Under the pieces are notes generated by a model that had not been told where the DNA came from, ran no database searches, and saw only the letters and a program-made list of their open reading frames with translations. A program made the position numbers and the translations under genes. 25,428 bases of DNA, taken from positions 1 through 25,428 of the forward strand of contig SDVU01000040.1 in NCBI GenBank assembly GCA_016256075.1. The letters run 5' to 3'. This DNA comes from Dictyocoela muelleri. Its lineage: Eukaryota > Microsporidia. Positions 9,301 through 16,767 of this stretch are shown here, one piece after another (the first letter of the stretch is position 1; the number at the start of each line of letters is the position of its first letter).

Positions 9301-11375
9301 CTGATTTTGTTTATATCAAAGCCAATTTTAATTTTATTGCTGTCCAAAATTATCCAATTGTTATTCATAAAGTTAAATATTTCTCAGAAGTTTATAAAAC
9401 TGAAAATTTTATCAATGAATTAATGAATATCGATTTAAGAAGTAATAATAAAAAAAGGAATTTTAATAGTTATGATGATAAATTTAATACTTATCACGAT
9501 AAAATTTACAATTATGAGTCTAATGATTATGAAATTAATAATGATTATAAAATTAACAATGATTATAAAATTGATTATGATTATAAAATTGATTATAAAA
9601 GTAACAATGATTATAAAATTGATTATAAAATTAACAATGATTATAAAATTGATTATGATTATGATTATGAAATGAATAATGATTATAATAATACTTATAA
9701 CGATAATAATACTCATAACGATAATAATACTCATAACGATAACTATAGTTATAACAATTCATCCAATGTTAATATGTCTAAAATATTCATTGGATTATCC
9801 GATAAGATTGAATTTTTTAAGATACCAGAAATTGTTTATAACCAGATTTTAATTAATTGGAGGCCATTAGTTAGAGAAGGTAAGTTTCTAGAAAAAATGG
9901 GTGAAGAAGTTTTTATTGGCAGTTTTAAAGAAATTGAGAATGTATATGATGAAGATAAAAATAATTATAATAATGAAGATGAAAGTAATGAAGATGAAAG
10001 TAATAATGAAGATGAAAGTAATGATGATAATGAAATTAATAATGAAAGTAATGTTAATAATGCAATTAATAATTTTAATAATGAAAGTAATTTTAATAAT
10101 GATAATGAAATTAATAATAATCTAAAAAATGACGATGATAATGTTGATGATGGTAATATTAATAATAACGATAATAAAAATGAACAAATCAATACTGAAG
10201 ATGAAATAATAACATATAAAGTTTGTTATATCGATATGTACGGAAAATATGGTAATGAATATAAATTGATAGATTCATATGAATTATTGAAAAATGAAAT
10301 TATTACTGATTTGAAATACATGAAATGTACTGATGGTAATGGAATATATCCGTTTTTGATTGTTGCTACTGCAATAATAAAAGGTGAGGATTGCTACAAC
10401 AAAAGTAGATTGTTAGTATTTGAAGTAAATGATATAATTCCGATTTATTCAGAATACAAAATAACTAAAAAATTAAAAATTTTAGGAATAGAACTTGCAA
10501 GAGGATTGATAACAAAAATTGATTCATTAAGAAATAAAATAGCAATTTCAATAGGTACAAAAATATTAGTTTATGAGATCGATAGAACAGATGGCATCTG
10601 TGCAATTGCATTTGTTGATTTTCACATTTTAACAACATCGATTTCTACAATAAAGAATTACATTTTAGCATCAGATATTCTCAATGGAATTTCTTTCTTT
10701 TACTTCCAAAGTAAACCAGTAAAGATTCATTTGTTAGGTTCTGCATCTATAAATCATATTTTTGAAACTGATTTTATTATTTACAAAAATACACTCCATT
10801 TGATGGTTTCTAACGATTGTATTAATATCTATAAATACGATCCCAATTATATTTTGTCAACTAACGGGTTAAAATTACTTAAGATGTGTGAAATAAGAAC
10901 ATATACAGATACACTCTATTCATGCAATTCTAAAAATTACCAGGATGTCTATGTTAATGATTTTGATAATTATAATAAAGACTATAAAAAAGATAATTCT
11001 AATAAAGATAATTCTAATAAAGAAATTAAAAAAGGTAATTATAATAAAGAAATTAAAAAAGATGATTCTAATAATGATAGTTACAATAATGATGATTACA
11101 ATAATGATAGTTACAATAATAAAATTACTATAAAAAAATCAAAGTTATACACTCAAGGATTATTATTTAATATTTCAATATCTGAAAATAAAAAGATTCT
11201 TCTTATTCAAAATAAATATATTGCTTTTAAACAAGATCTTTTAATTAGGGGTTTAAAATATATTGATTTGAACATTATTAAAGAATTAATAAATGAAAGT
11301 AAATATGTCCAAGATTTGATTGTTAGTGAATCTGGTTTATTTGAAATAATTAGCATTTTGGAAATGAATATTTGA
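6321..11375 (+). CDS. CFT1: Cleavage and polyadenylation specificity factor subunit CPSF160/Cft1-like
   Basis: The product of 1684 aa belongs to the CPSF-A/DDB1/RSE1 triple beta-propeller family and most resembles CPSF160/Cft1, the nuclear scaffold of the pre-mRNA 3'-end cleavage and polyadenylation complex. The N-terminus (VIDNFIDGKTSLVTYFNTMI) matches the first propeller strand. The C-terminal CPSF-A domain (about 1300-1650) is clear: FLIVATAIIKGEDCY, RLLVFEVNDIIP, KIAISIGTKILVYEI, ILASDILNGISFFYFQ and LMVSNDCINIYKYDP correspond in order to CPSF160 blocks. The size exceeds that of human or yeast homologs (about 1350-1450 aa) because of low-complexity inserts near residues 212-354, 462-484, 544-629, 710-762, 838-937, 1039-1150, 1209-1294 and 1542-1604. 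These probably sit in surface loops. The frame is intact for 5 kb, so it is under selection. The start rests on the CCCC motif. Confidence 0.9.
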   Translation: MIYTSEKNIIGNPISGAVIDNFIDGKTSLVTYFNTMITIYDISKFNQLSNNNYNKLELYLTQDIYHKILSINKYNDLAGNALLVHTSPNNIIQYRVKNYTLEIICIRHFNPSIVPIITVNENLCILTSEQNLVSFNPLNENIKTIPLNSISDDLRNIFDIKISTEIYILYDQGRLCVLNKSFQLIRRLCVNIFKIDVDVFNVFYFMRCINYKNINVNNFSMHEKQNHTIDIQENHDQEQNVYEGMQFKYEDNEEINHYNKDQIYKNPVLKSLDNENNYSKYKNEDPNHDNKEPIYKNGELEPVDNENKCHEFEEKYDIYNNDNHENNNQLNRVKKNTNIKNDTNMTFDSEIKINNKTINLKLSNPKSVIIKNHLLIFDNKNYDIEILSEGKFIEKIKINQIFPEIKNVKFITIYKKYLFIVTEEKSYLFIIELEKYIHHAVDYDLKIGLKFDNNWDKPQYSLNNNNNDLELNLNDNDFSNDNLFFTPNFHLSHYLINFKLINENKNVIYNSIIEKDKIYLVGKSLGEVLNGLELTKLYELSIDDYFKNNSEYNFKNNFKNNNQSHEYNKTDQCIDEQRINTQFIKEKSVIEESLIKKSLIDKLSFEKSSIDQYINKQCINKESLIDYPYMLNKNHGIFKIIPKIKQPFNQLDNITIELIIPLCFKNENIYFFKYTKKTFIIVTCCINIYYNEQHLTVCLCFKNIICNCKKHCHTREYQNHDKKDNDKEDHDKKDNDIEDHDKKDNEDHKYKHDEYKDNEYKTSSSKNYLLIQKDNKLFIFDINTQSIIHSINNVLLFSNNENLILIFDGYLKMIDIKRFSIVTEIRNILNFNKYYSSVDQYGNDKYNSNKVDQNINDKNISIQYDNEKHNSIKYENISDKYNSIKVDQYDDNKHISIQYENINDKYNSIKVDQYDNDKHNSIKYKNINDKYNSNNQNYIKEILLTEKNFIFIRTPHILIIYKIVDDNNYSLLRIEQSKIFYTKFNENRSFFELSDFVYIKANFNFIAVQNYPIVIHKVKYFSEVYKTENFINELMNIDLRSNNKKRNFNSYDDKFNTYHDKIYNYESNDYEINNDYKINNDYKIDYDYKIDYKSNNDYKIDYKINNDYKIDYDYDYEMNNDYNNTYNDNNTHNDNNTHNDNYSYNNSSNVNMSKIFIGLSDKIEFFKIPEIVYNQILINWRPLVREGKFLEKMGEEVFIGSFKEIENVYDEDKNNYNNEDESNEDESNNEDESNDDNEINNESNVNNAINNFNNESNFNNDNEINNNLKNDDDNVDDGNINNNDNKNEQINTEDEIITYKVCYIDMYGKYGNEYKLIDSYELLKNEIITDLKYMKCTDGNGIYPFLIVATAIIKGEDCYNKSRLLVFEVNDIIPIYSEYKITKKLKILGIELARGLITKIDSLRNKIAISIGTKILVYEIDRTDGICAIAFVDFHILTTSISTIKNYILASDILNGISFFYFQSKPVKIHLLGSASINHIFETDFIIYKNTLHLMVSNDCINIYKYDPNYILSTNGLKLLKMCEIRTYTDTLYSCNSKNYQDVYVNDFDNYNKDYKKDNSNKDNSNKEIKKGNYNKEIKKDDSNNDSYNNDDYNNDSYNNKITIKKSKLYTQGLLFNISISENKKILLIQNKYIAFKQDLLIRGLKYIDLNIIKELINESKYVQDLIVSESGLFEIISILEMNI
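8470..8560 (+). repeat. 30-bp coding minisatellite (HDKKDNDxED) in CFT1
   Basis: About three tandem units read HDKKDNDKED, HDKKDNDIED and HDKKDNED. This is an in-frame expansion in an acidic/basic loop after a small Cys/His-containing stretch (CNCKKHCH). Confidence 0.8.
8835..9126 (+). repeat. 75-bp coding tandem repeat (VDQYxNDK..NSIK) in CFT1
   Basis: Units of about 25 codons begin VDQY and are made of half-units of the type YxNINDKYNSIK. About four variants occur, the last two nearly identical. The unit length keeps the frame. Long open frames on the opposite strand here are by-products of the repeat. Confidence 0.85.
9520..9750 (+). repeat. 18-bp coding tandem repeat (NNDYKI) in CFT1
   Basis: Repeats of AATGATTATAAAATT encode NNDYKI/DYDYKI variants. 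They pass into a NDNNTH repeat (ACTCATAACGATAATAAT) at about 9700-9740. Confidence 0.85.
9955..10195 (+). repeat. Asn/Asp/Glu/Ser low-complexity tract in CFT1
   Basis: Short GAAGATGAAAGTAAT repeats encode NEDES units. They drift into NNESN and NNDNEINN runs immediately before the conserved CPSF-A domain. Confidence 0.8.
10960..11125 (+). repeat. Low-complexity insert within the C-terminal CPSF-A domain
   Basis: Repeats of GATAATTCTAATAAA (DNSNK) and GAAATTAAAAAA (EIKK), then ATGATAGTTACAATA (NDSYN), interrupt the domain after the segment ICEIRTYTDTLYSC-like, near the protein end. Confidence 0.75.
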
Positions 11376-11414
11376 AGTGAATAAAATTATTATGTAAGTC
11401 TAGGGTCTAGTGAA

Positions 11415-11478
11415 TAAATATTTTGATAATTAAATATTTTGATAATTAAATATTTTGATAATTAAATATTTTGATAAT
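11415..11478. repeat. Perfect 16-bp tandem repeat, four units
   Basis: TAAATATTTTGATAAT occurs four times without a mismatch, 40 bp after the CFT1 stop, and is followed by degenerate TTTATTATTTTGAT units to about 11545. It probably lies in the CFT1 3' UTR or just beyond it. Confidence 0.95.
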
Positions 11479-11545
11479 TTATTTATTATTTTGATATTAA
11501 TTTTATTATTTTGGAAATTTATTTATGATTTTGATGATTTATTAT

Positions 11546-11805
11546 TTTTTTATTAACATTTTTTATTAACCTTAAATAACATTTATAAAACTTTTATCAA
11601 TGAATCTCAAGGATACATGTAACAATAGACTTTTCATAAATTTTAAATATAAAATGTTTTTTAGGGATAATTAATAAAATATAGATGCAATGGTTATGCA
11701 TAACCTCGATTTATAAAAGATTTTATGTCAATTTATCCATATCAAAAAAAAATTGTGTATTGATAGTCGTTGAGAGATTTAATATGTTTTTTATTATTTT
11801 TCAAA
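11546..11805. other. AT-rich spacer, no gene seen
   Basis: No ORF, RNA gene or recognised repeat. It separates the 16-bp repeat from the layered transposon nest. Confidence 0.45.
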
Positions 11806-11929
11806 GTTGTTCAGAAGTGCATTGCCGATTGAAAGTTGGTCTAATATGATAATGAAGCAGAAGAGATTCTCTGTTAAGTTTGATGAAGTGTTTCGAAAAA
11901 AAAAAGGAATTAAACAAAAAAAATTAATA
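11806..11929 (+). mobile_element. SINE-like repeat, left half of a split copy F
   Basis: Body landmarks GTTGTTCAG, TTGGTCTAATATGATAATGA and GATGAAGTGTTTCG are followed by an A-rich tract. That tract closely resembles the one in copy D (AAAAAAAAGG..AAACAAAAAA). The body stops at the TA where the foldback element begins, and the missing remainder appears in the same orientation at 14500-14674. Confidence 0.7.
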
Positions 11930-11934
11930 TACAG

Positions 11935-12025
11935 GGTTTCCCATAGTTATAGACACATTTTCCCAGAGTCATAGACATATTTTCCAAGAGTTATAGACAC
12001 ATTTTCCCAGAGTTATAGACACGTT
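11935..12025 (-). repeat. 22-bp minisatellite, left end of foldback element
   Basis: Four units of ATAGTTATAGACACATTTTCCCAG-type sequence, the reverse complement of the array at 13894-14100. Confidence 0.85.
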
Positions 12026-12159
12026 TTAAATACTTTTACGAAATTAAGCCCACAAAAATATACCTCAATACCAAAATCTCAAAATATTCGATACTACTCC
12101 GTTCAGCATATAGATTTTTTTTGTAGAGAGAATTATTTAAAATATAATATAATTTTAGA

Positions 12160-12612
12160 GGGTCAGATAGCTCAGTGGTTAACACTCTTGAATGTATAAA
12201 TTAAGTATCATTGTTCGAATCCTGCTGACGTCACTCTTTAATAAATAAAGAGGGAATGCCATTAAGCGGTCACAACTATATAATTATATTTTAATATACA
12301 GTTGTTCCAGTGTGGTATAGATGATTAAGACTTAGACTAATGTGATAATGAAGTAGAATGGAGTCCTTTAGGTGATGAGATGAGTGCGGCGACGCATCTA
12401 GGCAAAAAGTAGTGAAAAATAAAAATTCATGAAAAGCTACTAATTACCCGTATCATGCTGAGTCATTGATAAAACGAAGATCGCGTATACACTTGAGCTT
12501 CTAGTAGCTTAGGAATTGTCGTATTATTGGAACACAAAGAACCAAAGGTCACAGACTAAGGTAGTAGACAACTCTCCGAGTTGACAGCTATGAATGTACT
12601 CAACATGTAATA
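12160..12612 (+). mobile_element. SINE-like repeat, copy G (complete, tRNA head and body)
   Basis: The head starts GGGTCAGATAGCTCAGTGG, a good Pol III A box. TGTTCGAATCC (B box) lies about 45 bp later, then GCTGACGTCACTCTTTAATAA. The GTCAG/CTGAC pairing recalls a tRNA acceptor stem, but the anticodon arm is not tRNA-like. The body of about 380 bp ends CTCAACATGTAATACAAG, and a duplicated AAGATAAATTTC tail follows. It is one of the two best-preserved copies and lies inside the left arm of the foldback element, so it is younger than that element. Confidence 0.9.
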
Positions 12613-13317
12613 CAAGATAAATTTCAAGATAAATTAAAATGCTTTTTTAGTTTTTAATAAATAGCACGATTTCTTATCGAAGACGAGTGAGATAATATCT
12701 CTATGAGATTTTTTGAAAACAAACAAATCTTAGTTTAAACAAAAAATCTAAGTATTTTAGACACCGCCTTTATGGAAACGTAGTAAACTACATAATATGG
12801 AAATAATAAAATATTACAAAATTTTAATTATATTGTCTTATATACATATTCTATAAATCAGTTTTATATATAATTAGGTATCTGGTTTATTTTAAAAAAC
12901 CTTTTTAAAACATGTATATATAAATTTAGCAAAAAAATAGTTTTTGATATCAACATATTTGGTAGTTTTATTTTTTTTGGAAAGGGTGTCTAATGAAAGT
13001 TAGAATCGAAATTTATTGTTTAAACTAAGATATTGCTAAACTTTTTTATAAAAAAATCTCACAGCTAGTTTTCATGCTACTATTACAAACCGAAAAAGTA
13101 TTTTAGTTTATATAAAAACTTTTTTATATTTCAAATAATTTTCTCCTCAAGAAAAAAATGCTGAACGGTGTAGTATTGATAATTTACGAGATTTTTGTTT
13201 TAATGTATTATTTAGAGGATCTATTTTCGTATAAATATTTGTATAACAACCTATGAAAATACCCAGTGTTTCACGAGATGTCCTCTAGGAAAATATGTCT
13301 ATCAGTTTGAAAAAAGT

Positions 13318-13901
13318 GTCTATAACAGTGTTTCTCAACCTTTATTGATTTGTGACTATTCTTCACACCCCCAGAGTTTTTTTAAAAAAACCACCCCACC
13401 ACCCATAGACTTTTTTTAAAAATCTCCGTCTATAAAATTTGTGTCTGTGTAAATAAAAATTTAAACAAACTAAGATAAATTTTTGTGATTTTTTTATAAA
13501 ATTTACATTTATAAGATAAAAATTCTTCACAAAGTAACGAAATAATTTGCATAATTTCTAAACACGCTTGAAATAAAAACATTATCTAAATTTATTGGAT
13601 AATCACATTGCTACATAATAAAGAATTTTTAGTTTTAAGTTTATAAAATCAATAGTTATACAATCTTATAGATTTTAATTTCTATCCATTATGGTATTAA
13701 ATCATTAAATTTAATTTAAAAAAATATTCATAAATTTGTTATTTTAGATGCAAAAAATAAAAATGTCCAATTGTTTTTATACCTTGGTTTTTCCGTTTTT
13801 AATATTTTTTTTCATCTCCTTAAAAAAATAATCGCCTCCTTAAAAACAATAATCACCCCCTAGGGGCGATATCACCCAGGTTGAGAAACACTGGTCTATA
13901 A
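13318..13901. repeat. 8-bp target site duplication GTCTATAA
   Basis: GTCTATAA at 13318-13325 and at 13894-13901 exactly flanks the hAT-type element. The target was one unit of the 22-bp minisatellite, so part of the match could be inherited from the repeat. The exact abutment to both TIRs argues for a true duplication. Confidence 0.85.
13326..13893. mobile_element. hAT-type MITE, 568 bp, nested
   Basis: The ends are perfect 16-bp inverted repeats, CAGTGTTTCTCAACCT and its complement, of the well-known hAT type (CAGTG, then TTCTCAACC). The flanking duplication is 8 bp, the hAT length. The interior is AT-rich, with C-rich blocks near each end (ACCACCCCACCACCC and CACCCCCTAGGGGCG), as in many non-autonomous hAT elements. 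No transposase is present. It is inserted in the right minisatellite of the foldback element and is intact at both ends, so it is a late arrival. Confidence 0.9.
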
Positions 13902-14100
13902 CTTCGGGAAAATGTGTCTATAACTTCAGGAAAATGTGTCTATAACTTTATGAAATTTTGTCTATAAGTTTTTCAAAATGTGTCTATAAAGTTGGCAATT
14001 GTATCTATAACTTTGGAAAAATGTGTCTATAACTCCCGTAAAAATTGTCTATAACTTTAAAAAAAAGTGTCTAAAATCTTGGAAAATGTTTCTATAAGTT
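13894..14100 (+). repeat. 22-bp minisatellite, right end of foldback element
   Basis: About nine to ten units of GTCTATAACTTYGGGAAAAT-type sequence, many with one or two changes. The array forms the subterminal region of the element. Confidence 0.9.
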
Positions 14101-14115
14101 TGGGAGGCACTGTAG

Positions 14116-14270
14116 ACCAATGTCCCCCAACGTGGGGCGTACGTCCTGCTTGGGCAATTTGAGTTTTCAGAAGGGCAATTTGAATTTACAAGGAGGTAAT
14201 TTGGATTTTCAGGGACAGTGATTTAGATAATAGGGCTAAGTGATTTGAATTTTCAAGTGTGGAGCTATTT
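14116..14270 (+). mobile_element. hAT-like end remnant with GGGCAATTTGA tandem repeats
   Basis: CAATGTCCCCCAACGTGGGG resembles a decayed hAT terminus. About six units of roughly 22 bp follow, with the core GGCAATTTGAATTTTCAG (about 14151-14265). No matching inverted end is seen, so this is a fragment. It lies 3 bp from the end of the foldback element. The family call is tentative. Confidence 0.4.
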
Positions 14271-14499
14271 GGAGATTCCAAGATATAAGGCTTAAACTTA
14301 CAAACCTAATATGAAATCACTCTGTAATAAACATCACAGTCAATCGTCTCATTAAATAAATAAATTCATTTTTAAAAAAATACCTAAATAAATAGAAATA
14401 ATCAGAAAATTAACTGGTAAATACCCAAATTGTTTTTCATAAGGGAAAATTGGAAGGGGGAATAGATAATTTTTTGGCTGGGGAAACATGAGCAAAAAT

Positions 14500-14674
14500 A
14501 TTTTGGATAAAACTGCTTTAAAGCCTATAATACCTATATCCTGCTGAGTCATTAATAAAACTAAAATCACATTATTAATCTCTAGGTAGCTTGAAATATA
14601 ACCCGAAGAAAAGAACGAATGTCTAAAGATTATGTTGAATGCAACAGATTTTCAATTATTGTCAGTATGTATTT
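14500..14674 (+). mobile_element. SINE-like repeat, right half of a split copy H
   Basis: Body sequence resumes at AAAGCCTATAATACC, then TATCCTGCTGAGTCATTAAT, CTCTAGGTAGCTT, AAGATTATGTTGAATGCAAC and ATTGTCAGTATGT. It has no head and no first half. It is collinear with the fragment at 11806-11929, and the two together make most of one body. Confidence 0.65.
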
Positions 14675-14783
14675 TTAAAGCTATATATTTTTTTAAATAA
14701 AAATAAACCCAATAAAACCTAAATTATGATAAAACCTGTTGTTTTGTAAAAATTTCTCCGTTTTTAAAGTTAAACTATTTCTA

Positions 14784-15785
14784 GGAGCTTGCGCCCAATA
14801 ATTTAGCATTTTTTTGGGTCTATCTTTTTTTTCAATTTTATCCTTAATGTTTAATAAATGAAAAAAAATCAAAAAAATAACATTAATTAATTTAATAAAA
14901 AATTTAAAAGGCTCTTTTTTTCATTCCTATTTATCATAAATCTCAGAATATACATATCAATTAGCTTCTCAGTTCTATGGCGAAATGAAATTCTTCTTCT
15001 TATTACTGACCAACAACCTTCGATACTATTAATATGTGTTCCAGTGAAACTATCTACAAATTCCTTAGATGATTGACGATTTTATGATTTAAAAAATATT
15101 TTTTTACTTATGAATAACCTCTCCAGCCATCAGTTTATAAAATTGAATCAGAAAAAAAAATCTTTTTAAGAAGGTATTTATCTCTTCTTTTGATCCTTTT
15201 TTTTGCATTTTTTACAAGATTATTCTTCTTTCATTACTTCTTTCAACAGCACCTAAAATCCATACACCATCTACTTTATGATCTCTTTCATATTTCCTTG
15301 AACCAAACTTCGATTCATCAATTTCAACAATCTTTTCATTTATTCTATTTTTTGTATTATATCATAATACTTTTCAATAATATTTGATTTTTCTAATTTT
15401 CTTAAAGTTTTATAAACGACGTGACGGGATATAAGAAACCAATTTTCAATTTCACCAACAGAAGAACCAGCCAGCCAGTTAGATAAAATAAACAATTTCA
15501 TTAAATTTTTATCCACTCTACTAGTAAAAATTGGGCCCTGGAATACAGAAGAGATGTTTCTACAATATTGACAAGTACAACACACTAAAAACTTTTTCTT
15601 AGAAAAGTACCTAACTTTTGAAACACATTTTAAACAAACCTTTTGTGCTAATTGATGGCAGATATTTGAATGTAATTCCTCATATTCTTTAAATTTTAAT
15701 TCCATTCGATGGAGGTATAGGGACAAAATTAAAAAAAAGATAGACCCCCCCCAAAAAAAATGCAAACCTATTTGGCGCATTAACC
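14784..15785 (-). mobile_element. Merlin (ISXO2/IS1016-like) transposon, dead, about 1.0 kb
   Basis: Inverted ends are visible over about 60 bp: TGCGCCCAATAATTTAGCAT at the left against the complement of ATGCAAACCTATTTGGCGCA at the right, then GGGTCTATCTTTTTTTT on both sides. The flanks CTATTTCTA (14775-14783) and CTGTTTATA (15786-15794) agree at 7 of 9 positions, consistent with the 8-9-bp duplications of Merlin elements. The single transposase gene on the minus strand is broken. Confidence 0.8.
14887..15705 (-). pseudogene. Merlin/ISXO2-like DDE transposase, broken (first lineage)
   Basis: The start is probably the ATG at 15705 (MELKFKEYEE). The N-terminal part has a Cys-x2-Cys pair (CLKC) and a CCTCQYC cluster, then a helical region ISRHVVYKTLRKLE. 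After a frame change near 15340 come NEKIVEIDESKFGSRKYERD (first catalytic Asp) and DGVWILGAVERSNERR, then TDGWRGY (second Asp), NSIEGCWSVIR (Glu) and LRFMINRNEK. These are the landmarks of the ISXO2-like domain. I count three in-frame stops and two frame changes, so it cannot make transposase. Full length would be about 270 aa. In life it would cut and paste its own element in the nucleus. Confidence 0.8.
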
Positions 15786-15959
15786 CTGTTTATATTGACT
15801 AAAAAACTAATATTATTAAATACTTAACACTTTTTAATTCAAAAATAATTTTTAATAAAGGAAATTCGAATAATGATTTAAAAATGGAATGAAATTTTAA
15901 AAAGTGATAATTTCATGTTATTGATAAATTGGTATTTAGTTTTATTTTTTAATTTTAAT

Positions 15960-16456
15960 GACATATATATTTATATTACATGTTTACAACATCTATAGAT
16001 GACCACATCCATAGTTGACCACATCCATAGCTGCCTACCCGGAGAGTGTCTCCAACCATAGTCTTTAGACCTTTGGTTCCTGGTGTTCCAATAATACGTC
16101 GCTTCCTAAGCAACCCTGAAGCCCAGCTGTATACGCGATTTTTGGATTATCAATGACTCAGTAGGATCAGGTAATTAGAGGCTTTTCATGAATTTTTATT
16201 CATACTACTTATTCATAACCCTATTTCAAACCAATTATCCCCTCATCTAGGAGAGTCCCATCTACTTCATTGTCATATTGACCAAAGTTTTAATCCGTTA
16301 TACCACACATGAACAACTGTATATTACTACAATATTTCTATAGTTTTTGTCCACTTAATGTCATTCTTTTATTATTTATTAAAGAGTGAATCAGCGGGAT
16401 TCGAACTCGATACTTTAATTTTCATTCAAGAGTGTTAACCACCGATCTTCTGGTCC
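15960..16456 (-). mobile_element. SINE-like repeat, copy I (head and body)
   Basis: Complete layout on the minus strand: head with ACACTCTTGAATGAAAATTA and GAGTTCGAATCCCGC, then the body to CATGTAATATAAATATATAT. The 3' end carries a local triplication of GACCACATCCATAG-type sequence (15989-16035) that other copies lack. The A-box region is damaged (ACCGATCTTCTGGTCC on the plus strand). Confidence 0.85.
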
Positions 16457-16767
16457 AAAATTTTAATGCATCGAAAATTATCTCTTTTTTTTCTGGATAA
16501 AACAATTAACTAACTCACCAAAGTAACAATCCAATCAGGTTAATAAAATTTTTGAAATTTATACTTTTACAAAAAAATTATTAACATTTAGAGTAATTTA
16601 TAATTAATTATCATTAACTTATTGCCACTGAACTGAGTTAACAGTATGTTAAAGTTATATTAAACACACTCTCAATAATAAGTATTTACCAATTAGAAGT
16701 TTTAATTTATTAATAAACAATTAAACACTCTACAATCAATCATAGACTATTGAAAAATTTAAATTTA
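16457..16767. other. AT-rich spacer between two SINE-like copies
   Basis: No ORF or RNA gene. Nothing else is recognised. Confidence 0.45.

Larger units (their letters stand above)
11932..14112. mobile_element. Tc1/mariner-like foldback element with minisatellite termini (interrupted)
   Basis: The ends are CAGGGTTTCCCA and, inverted, CAGTGCCTCCCA, each bounded by TA (11930-11931 and 14113-14114). Both ends continue into tandem units of about 22 bp with the core TCTATAAC..GGAAAATGTG, in opposite orientations: about four units on the left and about ten on the right. The arms are long inverted repeats; for example CCGTTCAGCAT (12101) pairs with ATGCTGAACGG (13159), and TAGTTTAAACA (12733) with TGTTTAAACTA (13017). 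The fold centre is near 12880. No transposase is encoded. A SINE copy (12160-12612) interrupts the left arm and a hAT MITE (13326-13893) the right. Without them the element would be about 1.15 kb. Confidence 0.75.

Noticed and set aside
11399-11413. Second copy of the GGGTCTAG MITE after CFT1
   Set aside because: Only a GTCTAGGGTCTAG string is shared; there is no inverted partner and no duplication.
12160-12235. A working tRNA gene
   Set aside because: A and B boxes are good, but the anticodon arm does not form and the same sequence recurs as the head of a dispersed repeat.
14352-14570. Minus-strand ORF of 72 codons
   Set aside because: It overlaps a SINE-like fragment and A/T-rich DNA, has no start motif and no recognisable domain.
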